This document shows, in pieces, positions 1 to 7,224 of a stretch of DNA of 18,713 bases. This DNA comes from Obelidium mucronatum. Its lineage: Eukaryota > Chytridiomycota > Chytridiomycetes > Chytridiales > Chytriomycetaceae. How positions within the stretch are numbered: the first letter of the stretch is position 1; each line of letters opens with the position of its first letter. Position numbers and translations under genes: made by a program. Where the stretch lies: NCBI GenBank assembly GCA_025765595.1, contig JAIVFH010000466.1, positions 1-18,713 of the forward strand. The letters run 5' to 3'. The notes below the pieces were generated by a model, which was not told where the DNA came from, did no database searches, and saw nothing but the letters and a program-made list of their open reading frames with translations.

Positions 1-267
1 ACCACTTTATCGATACAGCGATTCACTGAATCCGAAATCATTGTTGCATTCATTTGAGACCATCTGGAACCAAAAAAATTGGAAAAGAGGGAGGGGGGAT
101 GTTTAATTTTTAAAGGTCCGAATTGTGTTGACGATTCAACACAAACCCGGCATGCAAGTTGATTTGCTCGACTTCTTCCTGGTGGATTGCGAGTGGCGTT
201 CCTTGGCTATCGAATATGATAACTCTTGAAGAAAGGTTCCTTGGTCGATTGCAGCCACCAAAGCCAT
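1..267 (-). CDS. Glycerol kinase (FGGY family), 5' exons only, with a 1-nt frameshift
   Basis: The protein would phosphorylate glycerol to glycerol-3-phosphate in the cytosol. Exon 1 runs 267..147 from ATG (MALVAAIDQGT) and then, one frame over, SSRVIIFDSQGTPLAIHQ and EEVEQINLHAG. This is the FGGY N-terminal phosphate-binding loop (DQGT[ST]S[ST]R) followed by the usual F-D-x-x-G strand. An 83-nt intron (146..64, GTTTGT..CAG) joins LHAG to WSQMNATMISDSVNRCI, which matches the family's H-P-G-W-x-x-x-x-x-x-I-x-x-S-V-x-x-C-I stretch; the gene then leaves the window at base 1. Between DQGT and SSR one base is missing (about 230-236), so the literal frame stops soon after. The two-frame continuity makes the family call firm, but whether the break is a sequencing error or a real mutation cannot be told here. 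The rest of the kinase lies outside the window. Confidence 0.78.
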
Positions 268-384
268 TTTTTTTATTCTTGTTTTTTATTATTTATACTA
301 TTTTTAATATTTATCAATTTAATAAAACTTATTGTTTCAATTTTTAAAACATGACATTACTAGAAGATACGTTGCAATCATGTA

Positions 385-390
385 TTTATT
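385..390 (-). terminator. AATAAA-type polyadenylation signal for the SGNH gene
   Basis: On the minus strand AATAAA lies 53 nt past the stop codon of the SGNH-domain gene, inside a very AT-rich 175-bp spacer before the glycerol kinase start. Position and sequence fit a fungal poly(A) signal. No transcript evidence is available here. Confidence 0.45.
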
Positions 391-442
391 TTTACCACCT
401 TAGATCATCATCAATGAAAAATTTCTCCATTGGCCCCCCCTC

Positions 443-2961
443 TCAAACATTGCACAGATTGAGCTTGTGAAGTGCTTCATCAAGCATCGCTTCAATAGCT
501 ACAAAAATGTAAAAAAATAAAGTTAAAAAAAAAGCAAATTATAAAATAAGAGAAAAAAAAAGAATGGTTACCTGGTGTAGTGTGATAATGGTTATGATCT
601 GGACATTCCTGTGTCCATGGAAGCGTGATATCAAAGAATTCATAATCTTCATCCCCTTCCGACGAAACACCTTCTCAGCATATCCAGACCAAACTTTAAA
701 ACCGATAGTTGGTACGCCAGTCCAACTCCACAGCGTGACCACTTTTTTATCAGGGCGTCATGAAAAAAGCAACGTTGCCCAACCACGTAAACTCGATTGG
801 TTTCTTGTTTTTCAAGTGTCGACGAGAGTTTATCCATTGCAAGAAACTAACGACAGATTCTAGAACGTCCACGTATCGTTCCGTGTTGAAGTGACCGCCT
901 CGAAGGAACCCAGCGGCAGGCCAATGTCCGAAATCGATAATCATTTTATCGTACTTTAGAATATCCATTTCGGCTTCATCCAACTTTTGTTCGTCATTCC
1001 AGCCGCGGTAACTTGTGGTGTCCACGAATCGATTAATGAATTCATAGTACTTGTACTCAATGTCTGTACTCTTGAGACCCTTGTACATTTGTGGAATCGC
1101 ATCATCATCTCGTCGCCCCGCCTTTTCCAAGTCGAGACCCAAGACTGGGGAAGCGTTTGGATGGGCCTTCAAGTCTTGGGGATTGAAAAACTTGCTTTGA
1201 ATGTGAAAGTACTTGATGTTTCTGGGGACACCGCCGAGGGATCCACCCAAACGATCCGAGAGGCCCATTGTCAAAACTCTGGTGTGTGAGTCTCCGAAGA
1301 TGCCCACGAATTGTGATTGCTTGGAGTGGCATGAGGAATTGGAGTGTTCTTCGAATCGTTGATCGAATCGGCATCCGAGGGGTTCCCTGTATATGTGAGT
1401 TTTTTTAGTTGAAGGGTAAGAGAAGAGGGGAAGTACGCCGAAGGCGGAAGAGGCCGAAGGCGTTTGATAGAAAAAGCTGAAAAAGAAACACCGCCTTCGG
1501 CGGTAGAGACCCGCCTTTGGCGGTAGAAAAAGCTGAAAAAAGAAACACCGCCTTCGGCGGTAGGGATCCGCCTTCGGCGGTAGAAAGCTGAAAGAAGAAA
1601 CACCGCCTTCGGCGGTAGGATCCGCCTTTAACGGTAGAAAAAGCTGAAAAAAGAAACACCGCCTTCGGCGGTAGGGCCCGCCTTTGGCGGTAGAAAAAGC
1701 TGAAAAAAGAAACACCGCCTTCGGCGGTAGGATCCGCCTTCGGCGGGATACAGAAAAAACACCGCCTTCGGCGGTAGAGACCCGCCTTCGGCGGAGAGAC
1801 ACCGCCTTCGGCGGTAGGATCCGCCTTCGGCGGTAAAAAAAAACCGAAAAAGAAACACCGCCTTCGGCGGTAGGGACCCGCCTTCGGCGGGATACAGAAA
1901 AAAACACCGCCTTCGGCGGTAGAGACCCGCCTTCGGCGGAGAGACACCGCCTTCGGCGGTAGGAACCCGCCTTCGGCGGATTTCGGCAAAAGTACAAACC
2001 AAGTATAAGGATGACCAAAAGCCTTCATTCTAGCAACTTCTCTGGGAGTTTCCTCGGTCATTCTGAGATAAACGCCTTGTTGAGGCTCGGTTCTTGAACA
2101 AAGAGGCAAAGAGGGATTAATCTCGAGTTCCAACTTTTTAGCAGTAAAAGGAGAACAATGATGTTGGCAAACATCAAGTTGCGTATCATCAGGAAGCAAA
2201 GGTTTAAACAGCGGATTGTGCCAGCCCTCCATGACTTCATTGACGGCGAGAAACGAGTCGTGGACATGAAACAGCTTCACTTTGAAGAGACCCGGGTTAG
2301 TGAGACGGAAAGAGAGCTTGTATTCGCAGTTGCCCAGGTGTTTCCACATGCTCGAGCTCGCGCGCTCGGGCCCGTCAAACAGCACGTGGAACGAGTCCGG
2401 ACCCAGCTGGTTCTTGAAGTACGCATCGAGTTCGGGCGACAGCGACAGGGTCTGGTCGAAGGCGCGCGCACACTTTGCCTTGTCAGTGCGGCTGATTGCA
2501 AAGTAGCCCTGGCCGCAGAAGCGCCGCGACTCGCACAGCCGCACTTCGAAGTCGCCGGCGAGCGCCGCCAGCGGCCGGCAGTTTGCGCCAAAGTCCTTCG
2601 CCGCCTGCATGCGCGCGTCGAACGCCTCCCAGCGCGGACACTCTTTCGCGGCGGCGGCGTCGGCGTCGGGCTCGGCCTGGTGCGCCGTCGAGTCGACCAC
2701 CGCCGGCGCCCGCACGTCCGGCTTGAGCGGCGGCAGCTCGTCGGTGTCGGTGTCTACGGCGGCGTGCGTCGTCTGCGGCGCTGTCTGCAGCCCCGGCTCC
2801 GTCTGCGCCTGCGGCTGCAGGTGGTGCGGGCTCAGCTCCTGGCGGCCGCTCGCAAGGAAAAACATTGGCACCAGCGACAGGCTGAAGATTACGGCGATTG
2901 CAAGCCCTAGCGTGCGCAGCGGGGACGCAGAACCCAGTATTGGCTTTGCGTTCAACGTCAT
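443..2961 (-). CDS. Type II membrane protein with C-terminal SGNH/PC-esterase-like domain
   Basis: Three exons fit: 2961..2000, 1386..572 and 498..443 (introns 1999..1387, GTTTGT..CAG, and 571..499, GTAACC..TAG), giving about 610 residues. I chose the ATG at 2961 because it is followed directly by a hydrophobic anchor (residues 17-36); an in-frame extension upstream lacks an obvious role. A Pro/Ala/Thr-rich stalk (about 40-120) leads to a Cys-containing lumenal region. Across the intron W321 joins EPLGCRF, then GDSHTR (352-357, candidate nucleophile Ser354), and near the C-terminus CPDHNHYHTTP gives a D584-x-x-H587 dyad. W-x-P-x-x-C, GDSxxR and DxxH together are the layout of PC-esterase/TBL-type SGNH proteins that act on secretory-pathway glycans; the substrate is unknown. 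Two single-base indels break the frame, an extra base at the GGG run 753-755 and a missing base near 633-640. They cancel each other, and the frame between them (DKKVVTLWSWTGVP, GYAEKVFRRKG) reads as protein. As written the sequence stops at 750-752. Confidence 0.62.
1436..1979. repeat. Array of ten GC-rich double-hairpin units inside an intron
   Basis: The palindrome CCGCCTTCGGCGG (5-bp arms, TTC loop on the plus strand, GAA on the minus strand) occurs 20 times between 1491 and 1979, 17 perfect and 3 with arm or loop changes. They form ten pairs, starting at 1491/1511, 1548/1568, 1603/1622, 1659/1678, 1715/1734, 1762/1782, 1802/1821, 1858/1878, 1907/1927 and 1947/1967, so the offset within a pair is always 19-20 bp. 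Most pairs are separated by an A-rich linker (AAGCTGAAAAAAGAAACA-like) that sets a unit of about 56 bp. The first member of each pair is always perfect and usually extended to 6-bp arms by flanking A..T; all three variants are second members. Two decayed copies with a GAA loop on the plus strand lie at 1436-1462. The whole array sits in the 613-nt first intron of the SGNH gene, against 50-110 nt for other introns here. Confidence 0.93.
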
Positions 2962-3150
2962 GGAGAAAAATTTATCTACACTGTAAAACAGCAAAAAAAA
3001 AACAAGTTTGTTGGTTTCAGTGCGCCTCAATCAAATAATTATACTACTGTTTGAACATTGTTTTCAATCTTTTAGTTGCGAGTGAATGCAAAGGCAATAA
3101 CTTTATTCCCTCGTTTTTCTTTTCCAATTCACAGCACCTACAACTATACA

Positions 3151-3424
3151 TCACATTTCATCCACATTTGTCCCATCCACTGAAAGAGTCAATTGTGAAT
3201 AACTCACTGGTATTGATCCACACAAGCTCGGATTGTTATCCACCAGAAACTCAAAACTTACGAGACTTTCATCAAATTCTGGCAGTCTTCCAGAAAGATT
3301 GTTGCACCTCAAATCCAATTTCTCCAGTCTTGGCATTTCATGAAAATTGGGAATCTCGCCTGTTGGGCCGTTTGCAAGAAAAGTCCAGAATCTCCAAATT
3401 GAAACACCCGCCAAACTGAGGAAT
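3151..3424 (-). pseudogene. Tandem fragment C: 3' end of the LRR gene, frameshifted
   Basis: Read on the minus strand, this repeats the last 90 or so residues of the neighbouring LRR gene, from the last repeats (TGEIPNFHEMPRLEKLDL, CNNLSGRLPEFDESL) to the same C-terminus VDGTNVDEM and stop. It has no start codon or promoter of its own, and a one-base insertion near 3368-3376 (GCAAACGGCCC against GCAATAGCCT in the parent) breaks the frame upstream of TGEIPNF. It shares NNPSLCGSIPVSYSQLTL with fragment B where the parent has NNPKLSGSIPASYSQLAL, so B and C are closer to each other than to the parent. At its 5' side the match to the gene stops at GAGGAATA and palindromes begin. Confidence 0.85.
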
Positions 3425-3425
3425 A

Positions 3426-3438
3426 CCGCCGAAGGCGG
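3426..3438. repeat. Palindrome CCGCCGAAGGCGG, first of two at fragment C breakpoint
   Basis: This is the same 13-bp inverted repeat as in the intron array, extended by A..T flanks. It directly follows the point where similarity to the LRR coding sequence ends. A 39-bp unit containing it (from 3422) is itself repeated in tandem, giving the second copy at 3465-3477. Confidence 0.9.
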
Positions 3439-3464
3439 TTTGTCTTTCTTTATTCTGAGGAATA

Positions 3465-3477
3465 CCGCCGAAGGCGG
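3465..3477. repeat. Palindrome CCGCCGAAGGCGG, second at fragment C breakpoint
   Basis: This copy follows CTGAGGAATA and precedes TGTGTCTTTCTTTAAG, the same flanks as the palindrome at 3848-3860. It marks the junction between the fragment C coding remnant and the 3'-UTR-like segment that belongs to fragment B. Confidence 0.9.
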
Positions 3478-3573
3478 TGTGTCTTTCTTTAAGTGTCTTT
3501 CATTATTGCCCTCTCTATCACCGAGTCTTTACTCAACTTCTCTTCACTGACCCACCCACAACTAAACATCACA

Positions 3574-3847
3574 TTACATTTCATCCACATTTGTCCCATC
3601 CACTGAAAGAGTCAATTGTGAATAACTCACTGGTATTGATCCACACAAGCTCGGATTGTTATCCACCAGAAACTCAAAACTTACGAGACTTTCATCAAAT
3701 TCTGGCAGTCTTCCAGAAAGATTGTTGCACCTCAAATCCAATTTCTCCAGTCTTGGCATTTCATGAAAATTGGGAATCTCGCCTGTTAGGCTATTGCAAG
3801 AGAGGTCCAAAATCTCTTAATTGAAACACCCGCCAAACTGAGGAATA
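3574..3847 (-). pseudogene. Tandem fragment B: 3' end of the LRR gene, with in-frame stop
   Basis: A second copy of the terminal LRR-coding segment, ending at the same VDGTNVDEM and stop. It is nearly identical to fragment C over its 3' 230 bp. In the parent frame, the codons for the residues after GGCFN read as TAA (AATTAAGAG where the parent has AATTTGGAG), so it cannot extend upstream as protein even if transcribed. Downstream of its stop (3488-3573) it carries a 3'-UTR-like segment resembling that of the parent gene, with AATAAT in place of AATAAA. Its 5' end, like that of C, runs into the palindrome after GAGGAATA. Confidence 0.86.
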
Positions 3848-3860
3848 CCGCCGAAGGCGG
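3848..3860. repeat. Palindrome CCGCCGAAGGCGG in the LRR gene 3' flank
   Basis: Lies 95 bp past the stop of the parent LRR gene and immediately beside fragment B. The flanks GAGGAATA and TGTGTCTTTCTTTAAGT match those at 3465-3477. If transcribed with the LRR gene, it would form a 6-bp stem with a three-nucleotide loop in the distal 3' region. Confidence 0.9.
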
Positions 3861-3882
3861 TGTGTCTTTCTTTAAGTCTTTC

Positions 3883-3888
3883 TTTATT
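3883..3888 (-). terminator. AATAAA-type polyadenylation signal for the LRR gene
   Basis: On the minus strand AATAAA lies 67 nt past the stop of the LRR gene and 22 nt before the palindrome. The duplicated tail next to fragment B has AATAAT at the matching place. Confidence 0.45.
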
Positions 3889-3954
3889 GCCCTCTCTATC
3901 GCCATGTCTTTACTCAACTTCTCTTCACTGACCCACCCACAACGATACATCACA

Positions 3955-5498
3955 TCACATTTCATCCACATTTGTCCCATCCACTGAAAGAGCCAATTGT
4001 GAATAACTCGCTGGTATTGATCCACTCAACTTTGGATTGTTATCCACCAGAAACTCAAAACTTACGAGACTTTCATCAAATTCTGGCAGTTTTCCAGAAA
4101 GATTGTTGCACCTCAAGTCCAATTTCTCCAGTCTTGGCATTTCATGAAAATTGGGAATCTCGCCTGTTAGGCTATTGCAAGAGAGGTCCAGAATCTCCAA
4201 ATTGAAACACCCGCCAAACTGAGGAATAGGTCCCACCAACTCATTGGATGAAAGATTAAACTTTTCCAGTTTCCAATGGCTTCCAAATTCTATCGGAATC
4301 GTTCCAGTGAGTTTGTTATGCGACAAGTCAAATACGAAAAAGTGTCCTGCGACTGTCGCAAATTCATTAGGAATCGAGCCAGTCAGCTGATTATTATTCA
4401 ACCGAAGATGCTCCATTTTGTGCCAAGGATGCCCTTTAACCAGCGTATCTGGAATCTCCCCAGTCAACTTATTAAACGAAAGATCAAGTTCACCCAGTCC
4501 TGCAATCAGTCCCAACTCAGCAGGAATCATCCCGTCGATTTCAAAATTACTTCCAAGATTCAAAGTTTCAAGACTTCGAAGTTCATGTCCCCATTCTGCT
4601 GGGATCGGCCCCGATAGTTTGTTGAAGGACAAATCCAACACCTCCAAGTTGGAAACACCAGTCAACTTTGGCAACGCCCCAGAAAACCCGTTATGACTCA
4701 AATTCAATATGATAAGCATGGAAAAGTTGATAAAGTCGGGAATGCAACCATACAGCTGATTATGCTGCAATTCAAGCAGTCTGAGAGTGGGCCGTTCATT
4801 CAAGCCATTGATTAAGGGCGGAAGCTCTCCCGTAAAATTGTTTTCACCCAGCTTAATTCGAATTTGGAGTTCCATAATCCAGCAGAGATGGGACCCGTCA
4901 ACCGGTTGTTGGACAAGTCCACATACTCTGCTTTCTGCAAGACTGCTTTTGGAATGCCTCCAATCAATTGATTGCATGACAAATTCAAGTCAAATATCTC
5001 AGGCCAGACCAGGGGAATCGGACCACCAAATCCGCAGTCTTGCAAGTTGACGTGACGTAAGGCCAAGTCACTCAACCATGGCGGCAGCACGGTGACACCG
5101 CCGTCACCAACCTTACCAAACTTTTGATTTTTAAACGATAGCACTCGAAGAGCCTTGAGTCTTGCGACTGCGGGCGATAGCACAGGCCTAGGTTGAGAAT
5201 ACCCATCTAGTCTGAGCGCCGTTACACTCTCATGATCTTTGAGGTACGTGGTCAGATAAACTTGCTGGTAAGATTCAGGCCAGTTCAGCCAATCATAGTC
5301 TGCTCGGCTGTTTTGGAGGACTACTTGGCCTTGTCTTGTTGTTTCAATATAACAAGCCAAGTTCCGAACAGCAAACGAATGGGACACGAGGATGTCTCTG
5401 ATTGTGGAGCAAGTGGCTTGATATTTGTGTACTTTGTGGGGCGGGATCCATTGGAGGATGGCTGTGATGAGCTCAAGCGGAAGTGCACTCTCCACCAT
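3955..5498 (-). CDS. F-box-like N-terminus plus leucine-rich repeat protein
   Basis: From ATG at 5498, residues about 5-50 (LPLELITAILQWIPPHKVHK, then CSTIRDILVSHSFAVRNLA) look like an F-box or F-box-like helix set, followed by about 12 leucine-rich repeats of the plant-type pattern LxxLxLxxNxLxGxIP, to VDGTNVDEM. F-box/LRR proteins usually act as substrate receptors of SCF ubiquitin ligases, but the LRR class here is also used in secreted recognition proteins; with no signal peptide I favour an intracellular role. The frame breaks once: after LWNSKFEL one base is missing near 4853-4856 (TTAAG), and the repeats resume in the next frame at KLGENNFTGELPPL, so a repaired length would be about 514 residues. 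The in-register repeats on both sides make one gene the best reading. Its 3' end has been copied twice downstream. Confidence 0.8.
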
Positions 5499-5617
5499 TA
5501 TTGAAGATATTACTCACTGGATTTTAAAAAAAAACAGCACAATACTTTATTGCTTTTCATCTTATTAAAAAACATGGCTTTCTTTCCATCATACCGCCTT
5601 TAATTTATTTGTAGTCA

Positions 5618-6964
5618 TTAAAGGTTTCGAAGATCATTGTCACCCATCCACATTGGAAACCGTTTCAAGTTACACTCCAAAAACCAAGGAACCGAAACAA
5701 TACTTGTATCATTGATTTCCGAAATGGGCTTAATTCTATCCTTGAACATCTTGATCCAGTCCTCGGACATCTCCGTTTCCAATTGAAACACATTGGAGCT
5801 CAAGAAACTGTTTCTCCAACGAAGTAAAAGGTCATTGTTGAGACCACACTCGGAACAACTGATTCTCTTGAGCATTTGGTAAGGAAGGTACCCATAATTC
5901 GTTAAATGCGCTCCACCTAGCAAAAATCTCCCAGAGTGACCTCTCAAACGGCCCGGGAACTTATTTTCCTTCTTTTCATACTCAATCGCATCCTTGAACT
6001 TGAAAAAAGTGGGATCCCCAAGAGAGTAAGGATGACCCGCGACAGGAAAGTCAGTCGCAAACGCATCTGGCAATCGCCCCATTGTAAACCAGATCCCAAT
6101 ATCCACAGGACTTGCCTTCAACACACAGTTCTTGAGCAATCGAATATTTCTGAGACTTGGGATTTCATCAACGTCTCCAAAGGCAATCAAATCCTCGTCT
6201 CCATAGTATTTAGTTTTCAAATTCCATGACTTGATTGCATCCCACCGTGCTTGTTCTTGATGCCATTCATGCCCGAACGTGGACGTGTCCTTTTCGTGGC
6301 CAGGTTTCCCCGCAGTGAAAGCCGTCGAGTCGTCATCGACAATATGAATGACTTGGTTTGCTAACTTTTTGAAACGGGGGGTTGCCTTGAGCATTTCCCA
6401 GACAAGCGGCTTCCGGATCTTGTGGTGCTGCGCAACCATTGACTCGAGGAGGAAAATATGGTCAAAGGCCGTGTGGTACTGGTGCAGGGCGATTTCGAGG
6501 TTGTCCACGTCAAAGGCAAATTGCAATGCAATCGACATCCGGCGAGGTGTTTTGGCAGGCGTTGGTTCGAAAATGTCTGGGTAGTCTGAGCATCGCAGAT
6601 CGTCTTCGTGCATTGCCGGCTCGAGGCAGGTTTCGCTGGCTGGGACAGCGGGGTCTTTGGCAACGTGGGGAACAAGCAGCTCAATCAAGTCGGCAATGTG
6701 TTCGTCAATCTCCTTCTCGCTTCCCTTTTGGCCGGAAAGCGCAATAATGCTTTCTACTGGGAACTTGAGGTAGTCGGCTGAGAGGCTGGAATGGTTTGTG
6801 CCAGGGATGACTTGTATCAGGTGGTGGGACGCTTCGGGAACTGTTTTGGGGAGAAGGAAGAAGGTCGATCCCAGCAGCGTGCCAACGATGCATGCGATAA
6901 TAATGACAGGCTTTCCGATGTAGGACGGGCGGCCGGCATCTTGCTCGACTTGAAACTGGAGCAT
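5618..6964 (-). CDS. GT17-family N-acetylglucosaminyltransferase-like protein
   Basis: A single intact 448-residue frame. Residues 19-38 form one membrane segment after a short basic/polar N-terminus, giving a type II Golgi-style topology with a lumenal catalytic domain. The core (about 140-440) has RRMSIALQFAFDVDNLEIAL, HEWHQEQARWDAIKSW, then DEDLIAFGDVDEIPS (GDVDEIPS at 263-270), and later LRGHSGRFLLGGAHLT. The DxDEIPS motif after a QxRWDAI-type helix is typical of glycosyltransferase family 17, whose known member MGAT3 adds the bisecting GlcNAc to N-glycans; many fungal members are uncharacterised, so I give the family and not the substrate. The stop lies 9 nt before a minus-strand AATAAA (5609..5604). 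The 119-bp gap to the LRR gene start must hold both the 3' end of this gene and the LRR promoter. Confidence 0.82.
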   Translation of the reverse strand: MLQFQVEQDAGRPSYIGKPVIIIACIVGTLLGSTFFLLPKTVPEASHHLIQVIPGTNHSSLSADYLKFPVESIIALSGQKGSEKEIDEHIADLIELLVPHVAKDPAVPASETCLEPAMHEDDLRCSDYPDIFEPTPAKTPRRMSIALQFAFDVDNLEIALHQYHTAFDHIFLLESMVAQHHKIRKPLVWEMLKATPRFKKLANQVIHIVDDDSTAFTAGKPGHEKDTSTFGHEWHQEQARWDAIKSWNLKTKYYGDEDLIAFGDVDEIPSLRNIRLLKNCVLKASPVDIGIWFTMGRLPDAFATDFPVAGHPYSLGDPTFFKFKDAIEYEKKENKFPGRLRGHSGRFLLGGAHLTNYGYLPYQMLKRISCSECGLNNDLLLRWRNSFLSSNVFQLETEMSEDWIKMFKDRIKPISEINDTSIVSVPWFLECNLKRFPMWMGDNDLRNL

Positions 6965-7224
6965 GTTTCAATTCGAACAGCTATTTTTTTCTATCAAAAA
7001 CTCAATATTTGAAACAAGGCACATTAAAAAAAACAAGCCGTCGTCAATATCCACCGTTTCATCTTTCGATGGAGTCACGAACGCTTCTTTGTGGAGTGTG
7101 GTCGCGGACGCCGAAAAGGGTCCAACTGGAATATCCAGGAATCATCAATCATTAATACTTTAAAGCTTTTATAACCTTGAATAACCACTACTGCTACAAC
7201 GACCCATTCAGCTATTTATGCATA
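6965..7224 (-). promoter_or_regulatory. Spacer with 5' flank of the GT17 gene
   Basis: A 260-bp gap between the GT17 start and the stop of the Cys-rich gene, both on the minus strand. It is AT-rich next to the start codon, with T and A runs. I see no distinct motif; its role as promoter is inferred only from position. Confidence 0.35.

Noticed and set aside
1491..1979. CRISPR-like regular repeats
   Set aside because: The repeats are 13-bp palindromes with similar A-rich linkers, not unique spacers; the setting is eukaryotic, and no cas genes are present.
1405..2018. Long minus-strand open frames through the palindrome array, reading as PPKA, RRRR and TAEGG repeats
   Set aside because: The repeats are open in several frames because of their composition. 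Splicing 1999..1387 joins two conserved parts of the SGNH protein in phase, so the array is better read as intron.
2158..2910. 250-residue plus-strand frame opposite the SGNH exon
   Set aside because: It is Arg/Val-rich with no domain and lies antisense to a GC-rich real exon, a typical shadow.
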